From Udaeobacter sp963725505 (GTDB taxonomy: Bacteria; Verrucomicrobiota; Verrucomicrobiia; Chthoniobacterales; UBA10450): a DNA stretch of 64,000 nucleotides. Below are positions 35,556 through 45,256 of the stretch, in pieces (within the stretch, counting starts at the first letter, position 1; each line of letters starts with the position of its first letter). The notes under the pieces are model-generated. The model ran no database searches and was not told where the DNA came from. It saw only the letters and a list, made by a program, of their open reading frames with translations. Made by a program: the position numbers and the translations under genes. The DNA is taken from contig CAVRYN010000007.1 in assembly GCA_963725505.1 (NCBI GenBank), positions 1 to 64,000 on the forward strand, given 5' to 3'.

Positions 35556-36959
35556 ATGTCACTGGTGTTTAGAACCATCCAGACCGAAGGCATTGCTGAG
35601 CTTTCCTATCTGGTCGGCGACGATGACGACGGAATTGCTGCCGTGTTCGATCCTCGCGCGGACTGCGATGTTTATATCGAGGCAGCTCGCGAAGCCGGCG
35701 TGGCGATCACGCATATTTTCGAGACGCACATTCATGCGGATCTGGTGAGCGGTTCGCGCGAGCTGTGCGCGCGACTGGAGTCGGCCAAGATTTATGCGAG
35801 CGGCGAAGGCGGCGCAGAGTACGGTTTTGATCCCGAAAAAATAAAAGATGGCGATCGTTTCACATTCGGCGAAGTGCTCGTGACGGCGCGGCATACTCCC
35901 GGGCATACGCCAGAGCACATGTCCTACTTGCTGGCCGAAGCAGATCATCCGGACGAGCCATGGGCTGTGCTCACCGGCGATTCGCTCTTTGTTTCTTCTG
36001 CCGGTCGTCCAGATTTGTTAGGCGAGAAACACACGAAGCAGCTCGCCGAACAACAATTCCACACACTGCACGATTTCTATCTCAAACTTCCGGATCATGT
36101 GATCATTTATCCCAATCACGGCGCTGGCTCGCCATGCGGCGCAGACATCGGCGCCCGCTTGAGCAGCACGATCGGTTACGAGCGGAAATTCAACAAATTT
36201 TTGCAATTCGCTGACGCGAAAAGTTTCACCGACTTTGCGATCAAAACCGCGCCCCCGGTCCCGCACTACTATCCCGTAATGAAAAAAGTGAACGCGGAAG
36301 GCCCTAAAGTGCTCGGAAATCTGCCACGCGTTCCTGGCCTTCCTCCGAAAGCCTTTAAAGAAGCAATCGAGAAAAAAGCTGGCGTCCTCGTCGATGTCCG
36401 CAACATGCTGGCGTTTGGTGGCAGCCATATTGCAGGCGCGCTAAACATCGCCGGCACACCCATTCTCTCCATCTGGGCGGGTTGGATGCTCGACCCGGAA
36501 GAGCCGATACTTCTCGTGATGGAAAGCGATGACGATCTTGAGAAAATCGTGCGCCTGTTCGTGCGGACCGGTTACACGAAATTTGCAGGCTATTTGATCG
36601 GCGGAATGAAAGCGTGGCACGCGGCGGGATTCCCGCTCGAACGCATCGGCCAGATGAGCGTGCACGAATTGAATGACCGCAAGTCTTCGTTGCAGGTGGT
36701 CGATGTGCGTTCGCCCGGTGAATGGAAAAAGGGCCATGTTCCCGGTGCCCGTCACATTTTTGTCCCGGAACTTGGCAAACGGATGAGTGAACTCGATGGC
36801 AATAAACCAACAGCGGTTTATTGCGGCAGCGGTTATCGCGCAAGCATCGCCACGAGCATTTTGAAACGTCAGGGATTTAAGGAGCTATGGAATGTTCCCG
36901 GCAGCTGGGAAGCGTGGAAAAAGGCGAAGCTGCCAGTGGAAGGAACCGAGAGCGAATGA
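35556..36959 (+). CDS. Persulfide dioxygenase-rhodanese fusion (MBL fold)
   Basis: 467 residues. The MBL domain has THIHADLVSG (about 56-65, the T-H-x-H-x-D-H variant with Asp-Leu), the GHTPEHMSYLL block, TGDSLFVSSAGRPDLLG and YPNHGAGSPCG, the iron-site pattern of ETHE1/PDO-like persulfide dioxygenases. Two rhodanese domains follow. The first lacks the active-site Cys (LLVMESDDD); the second has it (AVYCGSGYRAS). It oxidises glutathione or low-molecular-weight persulfide to sulfite, and the rhodanese exchanges sulfane sulfur. Its stop overlaps the sdhC start by ATGA. Confidence 0.9.
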   Translation: MSLVFRTIQTEGIAELSYLVGDDDDGIAAVFDPRADCDVYIEAAREAGVAITHIFETHIHADLVSGSRELCARLESAKIYASGEGGAEYGFDPEKIKDGDRFTFGEVLVTARHTPGHTPEHMSYLLAEADHPDEPWAVLTGDSLFVSSAGRPDLLGEKHTKQLAEQQFHTLHDFYLKLPDHVIIYPNHGAGSPCGADIGARLSSTIGYERKFNKFLQFADAKSFTDFAIKTAPPVPHYYPVMKKVNAEGPKVLGNLPRVPGLPPKAFKEAIEKKAGVLVDVRNMLAFGGSHIAGALNIAGTPILSIWAGWMLDPEEPILLVMESDDDLEKIVRLFVRTGYTKFAGYLIGGMKAWHAAGFPLERIGQMSVHELNDRKSSLQVVDVRSPGEWKKGHVPGARHIFVPELGKRMSELDGNKPTAVYCGSGYRASIATSILKRQGFKELWNVPGSWEAWKKAKLPVEGTESE

Positions 36960-37738
36960 GCGGCGTGACAACGTTACCACGCCGCTCATTCGGCGAGACG
37001 ATGCGCGCCGATGTGTGGTGGACTCAGCCGCTGCTGGTGTTTCTCGGATTGTCGACCTTTATCGTTTACTCGACTTGGGCGGCATTTCAGGGAACGCATT
37101 ATTTTTTCGGCAACTATGTTTCTCCATTTTACTCACCGGAAGTTTTCGGCGATTCACCGCACAGCTGGTTTGGACCGAAGCCGAACTGGTGGCCGGTCTG
37201 GCTCATTTTCTCTCCCGCGCTGTTGGTTCTGTGGGCACCTGCGGGATTTCGTCTCACCTGTTACTACTACCGCGGCGCGTATTACAAAGCGTTCTGGGCT
37301 GATCCGCCGGCGTGTACCGTCGGTGAGCCGCGCAAGAGCTACTGGGGCGAGCGTTCCTTCCCGCTCATCATGCAAAATGTCCATCGCTATTTTCTTTATC
37401 TCGCGCTCGCTTTCATCGTCATTCTCACGATCGATGTGTGGAAGGCGATGTGGTTTGCGGATGGATTCGGCATCGGGATGGGAACCATTGTACTGGCAAT
37501 CAATGTGGTGCTGCTCGGCGGTTATACTTTCGGCTGTCATTCCCTGCGCCACTTGATCGGCGGATTTCGCGATGAGCTCTCAAAATCGACATCATCCTAT
37601 CGCGCCTATGCCTGTGTGACCTGTCTCAACCAGCGCCACATGCTCTGGGCGTGGCTCAGTTTGTCTTGGGTCGGTTTCTCCGATCTGTACGTGCGGCTGT
37701 GTTCGATGGGCATCTGGCACGATTTCCGAATCTTGTAG
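36956..37738 (+). CDS. sdhC: Succinate dehydrogenase membrane anchor subunit
   Basis: 260 residues with about five membrane segments (LLVFLGLSTFIVYSTWAAF, WLIFSPALLVLWAPAGFRL, YFLYLALAFIVILTIDVW, TIVLAINVVLLGGYTFGC, and a C-terminal one). Histidines in NVHRYF and CHSLRHLIGG are candidates for heme b ligands. This long one-piece anchor is typical of the SdhC of Verrucomicrobia and related phyla rather than the E. coli SdhC+SdhD pair. It anchors SdhAB to the inner membrane and passes electrons to quinone. It starts inside the end of the persulfide dioxygenase gene and sdhA follows after 4 bp. Confidence 0.85.
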   Translation: MSGVTTLPRRSFGETMRADVWWTQPLLVFLGLSTFIVYSTWAAFQGTHYFFGNYVSPFYSPEVFGDSPHSWFGPKPNWWPVWLIFSPALLVLWAPAGFRLTCYYYRGAYYKAFWADPPACTVGEPRKSYWGERSFPLIMQNVHRYFLYLALAFIVILTIDVWKAMWFADGFGIGMGTIVLAINVVLLGGYTFGCHSLRHLIGGFRDELSKSTSSYRAYACVTCLNQRHMLWAWLSLSWVGFSDLYVRLCSMGIWHDFRIL

Positions 37739-37742
37739 TCCC

Positions 37743-39555
37743 ATGACGGACTACGAAACACAACAGCACGATGTTCTCGTGATCGGCAGCGGGGGCGCCG
37801 GCTTGCGCGCGGCGATCGAAGCCTCCGCGGCCGGCGTCTCGGTCGGCATGGTTTGCAAATGTCTTCTCGGCAAAGCGCACACGGTGATGGCCGAAGGCGG
37901 GATCGCGGCCGCGCTGGCTAATGTTGATGATCGCGACAATTGGAAAGTGCATTTCGCCGACACCATGCGCGGCGGTCAGTACGTAAACAATTGGCGAATG
38001 GCCGAGCTGCACGCGAAGGAAGCGCCTGATCGTGTGCGCGAACTCGAAGCATGGGGCGCGGTGTTCGATCGCACAAAAGATGGTCGCATTCTTCAGCGCA
38101 ATTTTGGCGGACACAAATATCCGCGGCTGGCGCACGTTGGCGATCGCACCGGTCTGGAAATGATTCGCACGTTGCAGGATCATGGCGTGCATCAAGGCAT
38201 CGAGGTTTACATGGAGATTTGCATCGTAGCGTTGTTGAAAGATGGCGACCGCGTCATCGGCGCCTTCGGATACGATCGCGAACGCGGTCGGTTCAAAGTT
38301 TTTCGCGCCAAAGCAGTTATTCTCGCCACCGGCGGAATTGGCAAAGCCTACAAGGTTACGAGCAACAGTTGGGATTGCACCGGCGACGGGCATTCACTCG
38401 CGTATCACGCCGGCGCGGCGTTGATCGACATGGAGTTCATTCAATTTCATCCCACCGGCATGGTTTGGCCGCCGAGCGTCGCGGGAATGCTCGTGACCGA
38501 AGGCGTGCGCGGCGAGGGCGGCGTCCTAACGAATGCCGACGGCAAACGTTTCATGTTCGATTTCATTCCCGACAATTACAAAGCGCAGACCGCCGATAAC
38601 GAAGAAGAAGGGTGGCGTTACACTCAAGGCGACAAGAATGCGCGGCGGCCGCCGGAATTATTGACGCGCGATCACGTCTCGCGCTGCATTGTGCGCGAGA
38701 TCAAGGAAGGGCGGGGGACTCCGCACGGCGGCGTTTATCTCGACATCTCATGGATCAAAAAGAAGATCGGCGAACGCCGAAGAGCACATCAAACGCAAAC
38801 TGCCGAGCATGTATCATCAATTCAAAGCGCTTGGCGATATTGATATTACCAAAGAGCCGATGGAGGTCGGGCCGACGACCCATTACATCATGGGCGGCGT
38901 GCACGTGAATGCCGACACGCAAATGTCGGATGTGCCGGGATTATTTGCCGCCGGTGAATGCGCGGCCGGAATCAATGGCGCAAATCGGCTCGGCGGAAAT
39001 TCGCTCTCCGACCTGATTGTCTTCGGCAAACGCGCCGGAGAATTCGCGGCGAAGTTCGCGAAGGAAAATCCGCACGGCACGATCGACAACGGAAAGATCG
39101 ACATCTACGCGCGCGAAGCGTTGAAACCGTTTGAGAACAGCCGCGGCGAAAATCCGTATTCTGTGCAGCGCGACTTGCAGGAAATCATGCAGCACAATGT
39201 CGGCATCGTGCGCGATGAAAGCGAAATGTTGGCCGAACTTGATCACCTGAGAACGTATTGGGAACGTGCCGCCGGTGTCGGCGTAATCGGCAATCGCGAT
39301 TTCAATCCCGGATGGCACACCGCGCTCGATCTGAAAAATCTGCTGACCGTTTCGGAGGCGATCACTCGCGCGGCGCTGGAGCGAAAGGAAAGTCGCGGCG
39401 CGCAATTCCGTGAAGATTATCCAAATAAGGACGACAAGTTTTCGAAAGTGAACACGATCATTCGCAAAACCTCCGACGGGACGATGGAAGTTCGACTGGA
39501 GCCGCTGCCGGAAATGCCGGATTATTTGAAACAGGTGATTGAGGAAATGAAATGA
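37743..39555 (+). pseudogene. sdhA: Succinate dehydrogenase flavoprotein, one frameshift
   Basis: FAD site GSGGAGLRAAIEASAAG, the covalent-FAD / active region HTVMAEGGIAAALANVDDRD, substrate Arg/His region QFHPTGMVWPPSVAGMLVTE and GVHVNADTQMSDVPGLFAAG with ECAAGINGANRLGGNS. The frame changes near 38770, from ISWIKKKIG to AEEHIKRKLPSMYHQF. It is about 600 residues when joined, the usual length. It oxidises succinate to fumarate in the TCA cycle. Because the gene is normally essential for aerobic growth and both halves are otherwise perfect, an assembly indel is the best explanation. It overlaps sdhB by ATGA. Confidence 0.92.
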
Positions 39556-40314
39556 CCGCACAGAAACAAGCAACATTCAGGATCTGGCGGGGCAACTGCG
39601 AGCGGCGGCGAATTTCGCGATTACACGACCGGCGTTTCCGAAGGGATGGTCGTGCTCGATGCGGTCAATCACATCCAGGCGACGCAGGCGAACGACCTCG
39701 CAACTCGCTGGAACTGCAAGGCAGGAAAATGCGGATCGTGTTCCGCGGAAATCAATGGGATGCCGAAACTGATGTGCATGACGCGGTTGAGCGAACTTCC
39801 ACTCGCCAAGCCGGTCACGGTTCAGCCCATGAAGGCGTTTCCGCCGATCAAGGACTTAATCACCGATGTCTCGTGGAATTTTCGGGTGAAGAAAAAGATC
39901 AAACCGTTCAAACCGCGCTCGCCCGATGCTCCAGATGGCACATGGCGCATGCAACAGGAAGACATCGATCGTGTTCAGGAATTCCGGAAATGCATCGAAT
40001 GCTTTCTTTGTCAGGACGTTTGCCACGTGCTGCGCGACCACCAGATGCACGACAAATTCATCGGGCCACGTTTCCTGATTCATGTCGCCGCGTTGGAGAT
40101 GCATCCGCTCGATACCGAAGATCGCATCGAAGAATTGCGAAACACGCAGGGAATCGGTTACTGCAACATCACCAAATGCTGCACGAAGGTTTGCCCGGAA
40201 AGCATTCAGATCACGGACAACGGAATCATTCCGCTGAAAGAACGCGTGGTCGATGAGTTTTACGATCCGCTGGGATGGTTCTGGAAAGGACTTAGGAAAT
40301 TGTTAAATCGTTAA
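39552..40314 (+). pseudogene. sdhB: Succinate dehydrogenase iron-sulfur subunit, one frameshift near the start
   Basis: Starts MTAQKQATFRIWRG, then an extra base near 39610 moves the frame to SGGEFRDYTTGVSEGMVVLD. Cluster ligands are complete: CKAGKCGSCSAEINGMPKLMC-type [2Fe-2S] (spaced C-x4-C-x2-C-x11-C), CIECFLCQDVC [4Fe-4S] and CNITKCCTKVCPE [3Fe-4S]. It carries electrons from SdhA flavin to the membrane anchor. About 253 residues when corrected. It is coupled to sdhA by a 4-bp overlap, so the three sdh genes and the upstream persulfide dioxygenase form one translation unit. Confidence 0.92.
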
Positions 40315-40383
40315 AAAAGTCACATCGTTAAAAGCCGATGCCAGCGTTTGCGATTCAACTGTTTTAACTTTTTTCGCGAAGAC

Positions 40384-40884
40384 ATGAGCGAACTGAAACG
40401 ACTGCACAAAAACGCAATTCCCGCCGCGCTGGAAAAGGCGGAGCGTTATCGGTTGCTCAACGAACCGGGCGAGGCCGAGAGCATTTGCCTCGACATTCTC
40501 CATGTCGATCCGGAAAACCAGCAGGCGATCATCACGCTGTTGCTCGCGTTGACCGATCGCTTCGAGAAGGGGTACGGCGTCAGTGATTCGCAAACAAAGG
40601 AACTGCTGGCGCGGCTCAATTCGGATTATGACCGCGCATATTATTCCGGAATCGTAGCCGAGCGGCGCGCAAAGATGAAACTACGGCAACACACACCGGG
40701 TTGCCGGTTTCAGGCTTACGATCTCCTACGTGAGGCTATGAGCTGGTTCGAAAGAGCGGAACCGCTTTGTCCACCAGGTCACGACGATGCGATCCTGCGC
40801 TGGAATACGTGCGCGCGAATTATCGAGCGAAATAAACTGGTTCCGCGCGAGGAAGAAGAACCAATCGAATTTCCTCTCGAGTAG
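40384..40884 (+). CDS. TPR-like small helical protein downstream of sdhB
   Basis: 166 residues from ATG 40384. Helical throughout, with a TPR-like pair (AIPAALEKAERYRLLNEPGE, AESICLDILHVDPENQQAII) followed by AYYSGIVAERRAKMKLRQHT and AYDLLREAMSWFERAEPLCP. No catalytic motif. It is 70 bp after sdhB in the same direction, so it may be in the operon and could be an assembly or interaction factor, but nothing in the sequence shows that. The short gap contains CATCGTTAAA-type repeats similar to the ones after ffh. Confidence 0.75.
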   Translation: MSELKRLHKNAIPAALEKAERYRLLNEPGEAESICLDILHVDPENQQAIITLLLALTDRFEKGYGVSDSQTKELLARLNSDYDRAYYSGIVAERRAKMKLRQHTPGCRFQAYDLLREAMSWFERAEPLCPPGHDDAILRWNTCARIIERNKLVPREEEEPIEFPLE

Positions 40885-41000
40885 GAAGATAGGCTGCGAG
40901 CCTGTCTTGGCCGACAGGCAGCTTGCCTGTCGGGTGCTCACCACGCTTCGGCAGGCTGGCAGCCCACCAGCCGAGTCAGGCAAAGCTGTCTGACCTCCGT
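40885..41000. repeat. Intergenic hairpins CCGACAGGCA/TGCCTGTCGG
   Basis: A perfect 10-bp stem with a 3-nt loop lies at about 40911-40933 (CCGACAGGCAGCTTGCCTGT). CAGGCTGGCAGCCCACCAGCC follows as a weaker second hairpin. Position after a coding strand would allow a terminator, but no T-tract follows. Confidence 0.5.
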
Positions 41001-41055
41001 AGCTGCTGTTCGCTTCTTATTTACAAATCGAGCCGATCGTCACAACGTGATCAGA

Positions 41056-41880
41056 ATGCCAGAGATCACAGAAGAATTTACTCGCTTCGAACACGCCAGC
41101 TGGCAACGGGTGGCGGACAAATATGATTCGGTGTGGTCGTCACTGACGCAGCAGTTTATCCCTTATTTGATACGTGCCGCGGAGGTTTCAGCTGGCATGT
41201 CCGTGTTGGATGTCGCATGCGGTCCCGGTTACGTCTCCGCTGCGGTCAGGAAGGCAGACGCCATTCCCAAAGGGATCGATTTTTCTGAGAAAATGATCGC
41301 CATCGCAAAAACGATGTTCCCTGATATTTCCTTCGCCCAAGGCGATGCCCAGAATCTGCGCTTTGGAGACAACAGTTTCGATCGTGTCTTGATCAATTTC
41401 GGTTTGCTGCATGTTTCACATCCTGACAAGGCGTGTGCGGAAGCATGCCGCGTTTTGAAGTCTGGCGGACGGTTTGGTTTCACCGTCTGGGCCGGACCGG
41501 AGAAGAATCCCGGCGCTAAAATTGTCAATGACGCGGTTGAAGCGCACGGCGACTTGGATGTCGGTTTGCCCGAAGGCCCGCCACGTTATTTGTACGGCGA
41601 GAGAGAAGAGTGCCGCAAAGTATTGGAAGAAGCCGGCTTTGATGGCGACTCCATGAGTTATGAAACGCGTACGGTGGAATGGCATCTTCCAACTGCATCC
41701 TATTTTTTCGAAGCTGAACGCGATGCAGGCGTTCGCACGGCCGGCCTCCTGGCCCGCCAATCGCCAGAAAGATTAGACGCGATTCGTATTGCCGTTGAAA
41801 AAGGGGCCAGGCGATATGCCAGCGCAAGCGAGTTCGTCATACCGATGGCGGCACACATTGTCGTCGTATCGAAACGGTAG
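41056..41880 (+). CDS. Class I SAM-dependent methyltransferase
   Basis: 274 residues. SAM motif I is SVLDVACGPGYVSAAVRKAD with the acidic end of motif II in GIDFSEKMIAIAK and motif IV/V in FDRVLINFGLLHVSHPDKAC, typical of the UbiE/Methyltransf_11 group. The substrate cannot be told from the sequence. It lacks the three conserved cysteines of ArsM arsenite methyltransferases, so it should not be taken for one although arsS is 2.1 kb downstream on the other strand. Start ATG 41056 is preferred to GTG 41047. Confidence 0.88.
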   Translation: MPEITEEFTRFEHASWQRVADKYDSVWSSLTQQFIPYLIRAAEVSAGMSVLDVACGPGYVSAAVRKADAIPKGIDFSEKMIAIAKTMFPDISFAQGDAQNLRFGDNSFDRVLINFGLLHVSHPDKACAEACRVLKSGGRFGFTVWAGPEKNPGAKIVNDAVEAHGDLDVGLPEGPPRYLYGEREECRKVLEEAGFDGDSMSYETRTVEWHLPTASYFFEAERDAGVRTAGLLARQSPERLDAIRIAVEKGARRYASASEFVIPMAAHIVVVSKR

Positions 41881-41922
41881 GAGCCTTTCACCCGCTTTCG
41901 CGGATGCTACCGCTAACAAAGT

Positions 41923-43992
41923 ATGCGTGACGCCGCTCTAGTGAGGAGTTTATTGTGGCGGTGGTCGGCCCGCGGTGTATGGCTGGGTTCGATAGCATTT
42001 GCGCTGTCGCTGTTAGGCACGGAACTGCTGCGTCGCGAGTCCTTGCGAATCTGGGGTCTGCTCTTGCTGGTGGGTGCAGCTGTAATGGCCGTGCTGGCTT
42101 GGAGCGACAGCCGATGGTCGGCCGCATTTCCAGCAGGCGCTCGTGCCGGGCTAGCTGAAGCGCAACTCCAAGTTTGGAGAAGGCAGTGTGCTCTGGCAAC
42201 ACTGGTTGGCGCGGTGTTCCTATCGACATTGTCGCATCTGACGTTTCTGGTTGCGCCTCACGAGATGTTTGGTGCGGCGGGCTGGTTGTGGCTGGCAGGG
42301 ATGATCCTAGTGATAGCTGCGGCCACACTGCGGTCCGTTGCAGGTTTACCGCGCGATGAGGTCGAAGCCGAGGGTCCGCCCGCCTGGACATGGTGGGAGG
42401 TCGCTGTGGTTGCGTCAATCGCAGTCTTGGCGCTGGCACTGCGGGTATGGGACTTGAGAGATGTGCCGTTCAATATTTACCCCGACGAAATCATGACCGG
42501 TTTGATAGCCGAGCGAGCTTATATTAACGGTGCCGGCCCTGCGCCTTGCCTGTTCAGCACACTGTGGAGTGACATCGAGCTTCCGGCGCTATGGTTTGCC
42601 ATTGTCGCGGGAGCACTCAAGCTTGGCGGAATAGGATTGGCGACGGTGAGGCTACCTGCGGCCCTGTTCGGCGCGGCAACGGTGCTGCCGTTCTATGGGC
42701 TGGTGCGCGGTGTGTGGGGGAGAATTGCAGCCATCGCAGGGGCGAGCATCCTGGCGTTCAGCGCTGCGAATGTGCACTACAGTCGCATGGCGCTGAACAA
42801 TATTACGACGCCGTTTTTCTGGGTGTTATGCTTCTTCTTCTTGCTACGTGGCCTGCGTAGTCGTAGGCCCCTGGATTGGACGCTAGCCGGATTGGCCGCA
42901 GGCCTGAGTGAACACTTTTACTACGGAACGCGCCTGCTGCCATTCATCTTAATAGCCTTTGTGGTTTACATCTTAGTTGTTCATTGGTCCGAAGCCCGAC
43001 GATACCTCAGACAGATCGGGTGGCTGATACTGGGATACCTGATTGGGTTTGGGCCGCTGCTGAGCTACTTCGTAGCGCACCCGGGCTTGTACTACGGACG
43101 AGGCGCAGGTCTAATGACTTGGAACCGGATACCCGCGAGCTGGCACGACTTACAACAGATGTGGAACACGCTGTGGCCGATCATGTCCGAGAATCTGCTA
43201 GGCATTAGCACTCAAAGTGCGCAGGACATCATGTACTACGCTCCGCTGCTGCTGCCGGCAGAGGCCGCACTGCTGGTGCTTGGAGTAGCATTGCTGACGT
43301 GGCGATGGCGGCATCCGGCGGCGTTTCTGGTGCTGCTGTCTGGGTTGGGCGTGCTCTTCGTTGGAGGCACCCTGGTGCTATATCCAAATAGTTCGCCGCC
43401 CATGCTCGCGCATTGGACGCCAGCTTTCCCAGCTTTCTACGCGGCGATAGCGGTGCCGATCGGAGCATGGGCGGAATCTGTAGAGCTTTGGCTGCGTGGA
43501 AGAAGATGGATAACGATCGCGGCCGTGGTGGCCGGGCTGGCGATATTGGCGTACGCCAATATCAATTTCTATTTTTTCAGGTATTACGCGGACCCGGAAA
43601 GTTTGAAGAACGAGCGCTACAAGGCCGCGCAGAGGTTGTACGAAGTGCAGACGGTTCAAAGCCGGTACATGGCTTCGCTCGGGCCAGCCTACCGAGTGGT
43701 CGTCGTCGGACATTCGCCATATCCATACGATACAGACACAACAAGGTACCTTGTAGCAGGTCAGGAATACATCACGATTCGTGACCCACTTCAGGAGCTT
43801 TCGCTAAGTCCCATCGCCGGGAAGGGGTCGGCGTTTCTGTTCTTCCCAGGAAGTGAGCAGTATCGAGAGACGATTCGTGAGCGCTATCCGGGTGGGACGG
43901 ACGGAGAAGTACGTAATCCAGTTGGGCGGCATCTGTTCGATACGTACGTAGTAGGGCCAGGAAAAATTCGGAGTGATTCTCAACTGCGCTGA
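41923..43992 (+). CDS. GT39/PMT-like multi-pass glycosyltransferase
   Basis: 689 residues with about twelve hydrophobic helices and the family acidic motif in DVPFNIYPDEIMTGLIAERA, at the first long extracytoplasmic loop (about residue 185). AALFGAATVLPFYGLVRGVW and FSAANVHYSRMALNNITTP are the usual PMT_2 blocks. A soluble C-terminal domain (ERYKAAQRLYEVQTVQSRYM) is predicted outside. It transfers a sugar from a polyprenyl-phosphate donor to a lipid or protein. Its first 150 residues form an additional membrane domain not found in ArnT. It stands alone, converging with arsS. Confidence 0.82.
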   Translation: MRDAALVRSLLWRWSARGVWLGSIAFALSLLGTELLRRESLRIWGLLLLVGAAVMAVLAWSDSRWSAAFPAGARAGLAEAQLQVWRRQCALATLVGAVFLSTLSHLTFLVAPHEMFGAAGWLWLAGMILVIAAATLRSVAGLPRDEVEAEGPPAWTWWEVAVVASIAVLALALRVWDLRDVPFNIYPDEIMTGLIAERAYINGAGPAPCLFSTLWSDIELPALWFAIVAGALKLGGIGLATVRLPAALFGAATVLPFYGLVRGVWGRIAAIAGASILAFSAANVHYSRMALNNITTPFFWVLCFFFLLRGLRSRRPLDWTLAGLAAGLSEHFYYGTRLLPFILIAFVVYILVVHWSEARRYLRQIGWLILGYLIGFGPLLSYFVAHPGLYYGRGAGLMTWNRIPASWHDLQQMWNTLWPIMSENLLGISTQSAQDIMYYAPLLLPAEAALLVLGVALLTWRWRHPAAFLVLLSGLGVLFVGGTLVLYPNSSPPMLAHWTPAFPAFYAAIAVPIGAWAESVELWLRGRRWITIAAVVAGLAILAYANINFYFFRYYADPESLKNERYKAAQRLYEVQTVQSRYMASLGPAYRVVVVGHSPYPYDTDTTRYLVAGQEYITIRDPLQELSLSPIAGKGSAFLFFPGSEQYRETIRERYPGGTDGEVRNPVGRHLFDTYVVGPGKIRSDSQLR

Positions 43993-44023
43993 AGGCTAAC
44001 AGCTTGCTACTCGCGAACTACCT

Positions 44024-44989
44024 TCACACAATTGCGCCGCCGCAGGTGGAGCCAGCGCCAGCAGTGCAACCGAAACAGTGATCACCGGTCATGATCTCGC
44101 GATCTTCGAGTGAATCCGGAGTAATATCCCAAAGAAAAAGCGGCTTGCTCCCGCCATTACAGCAGCATTGCATGTCGAGCTGCTGATTAAAATCGCAATC
44201 GTAAACTTCTCCGCGCCAGCCCACGCTGATCGTATTACGGCACATCAAGCCGTTAATGGTTGTGGGGTTAAACGCCTCAATTAGCAGTTGCATGTATTCA
44301 TCGAGCTTATTGTTACGGCGCAGGTAACTGGCGAATCGGCCGATTGGAAGATTCGTAAGCGTATAGAGATTGTTAAACACGATGCCGAAATGCTTTTTGA
44401 GTTCGCGTTTGTAATCGGTTTCAAGCTCCGCTTGCGACGGCGGTAAAAACGCGCCCACCGGATTGTAAACGAGATGCAGCGGCAATTCAGCGTGGATTCC
44501 GTAACCTAATGAGTTCAGCAATTGCAACGCAGCGATGCTGCCTTCAAAAACGCCTTCACCCCGCTGCGCGTTCACATTTTCCGCAGAATAACACGGCATC
44601 GATGCGATAATCTCCACCTTTTTCGTCGCGAGAAATTCTCCGAGATTTTCATATCCGGGCTCGATCAAGATTGTCAGATTGCAACGATCGATCACATGCC
44701 GGCCAGGCTGCAGCTCTTTTACTTGCTCGATGAAATAGCGAAAATCGGGAATCATTTCCGGCGCACCACCGGTAAGATCGACAATTGCGATGTCAGTCTT
44801 TGCGAACCAATCAATGACGCGATCAATGGTCTCGCGCGACATGATCTCCTTGCGTTTCGGCCCAGCGTTCACGTGACAATGCACACATGTGAGATTGCAA
44901 AGCTTACCTACGTTCATCTGAAGAATTTCCGCGCGCCCACGGCGCAGCGAGATCGAATGCTCTGTTAGTTTCTGTGCAAATCGATTCAT
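44024..44989 (-). CDS. arsS: Arsenosugar biosynthesis radical SAM protein ArsS
   Basis: 321 residues. The radical SAM cluster is C-N-L-T-C-V-H-C-H at about 32-40, followed by DLTGGAPEMIPDFRYF. The C-terminal DUF3641/SPASM-like region has CRNTISVGWRGEVYDCDFNQ, a CCCNGG patch and GDHCFGCTAGAGSTCGG. This combination marks ArsS, which attaches the 5'-deoxyadenosyl group to dimethylarsenite on the way to arsenosugars. ArsM is not adjacent; a TIGR04283-like glycosyltransferase associated with this pathway is at 51332. Length and motifs are complete. Confidence 0.92.
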   Translation of the reverse strand: MNRFAQKLTEHSISLRRGRAEILQMNVGKLCNLTCVHCHVNAGPKRKEIMSRETIDRVIDWFAKTDIAIVDLTGGAPEMIPDFRYFIEQVKELQPGRHVIDRCNLTILIEPGYENLGEFLATKKVEIIASMPCYSAENVNAQRGEGVFEGSIAALQLLNSLGYGIHAELPLHLVYNPVGAFLPPSQAELETDYKRELKKHFGIVFNNLYTLTNLPIGRFASYLRRNNKLDEYMQLLIEAFNPTTINGLMCRNTISVGWRGEVYDCDFNQQLDMQCCCNGGSKPLFLWDITPDSLEDREIMTGDHCFGCTAGAGSTCGGAIV

Positions 44990-45256
44990 CGGTCAGAGGA
45001 TCACAGAATAGTTTCTTTACGGCGCGGATCGATCAATGAGAAAAATCCTATCAAAGCGTTTCGATCCTGAAAAGGCAGTTGCTCTATGTTGTCTTGGTTC
45101 TATTCAGCGCATCGCGCGCAACCTTGGTCGCCCATATTGTCACGATGACCGTGGCGATGAGACCGATCCTCGTGAAGGTGCATCCTGGACATCGCTTTTG
45201 GCGCCTTGGTTTTTCGATTTCTTGACGGCTGATAATTTGGCTTACAACCTTGATCT

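Noticed and set aside
39552..40256. Long first-frame ORF over sdhB
   Set aside because: After residue 14 it is the wrong frame; the iron-sulfur motifs are in the other frame from 39646.
41056..41880. ArsM arsenite methyltransferase
   Set aside because: The conserved ArsM cysteines are missing; general methyltransferase only.
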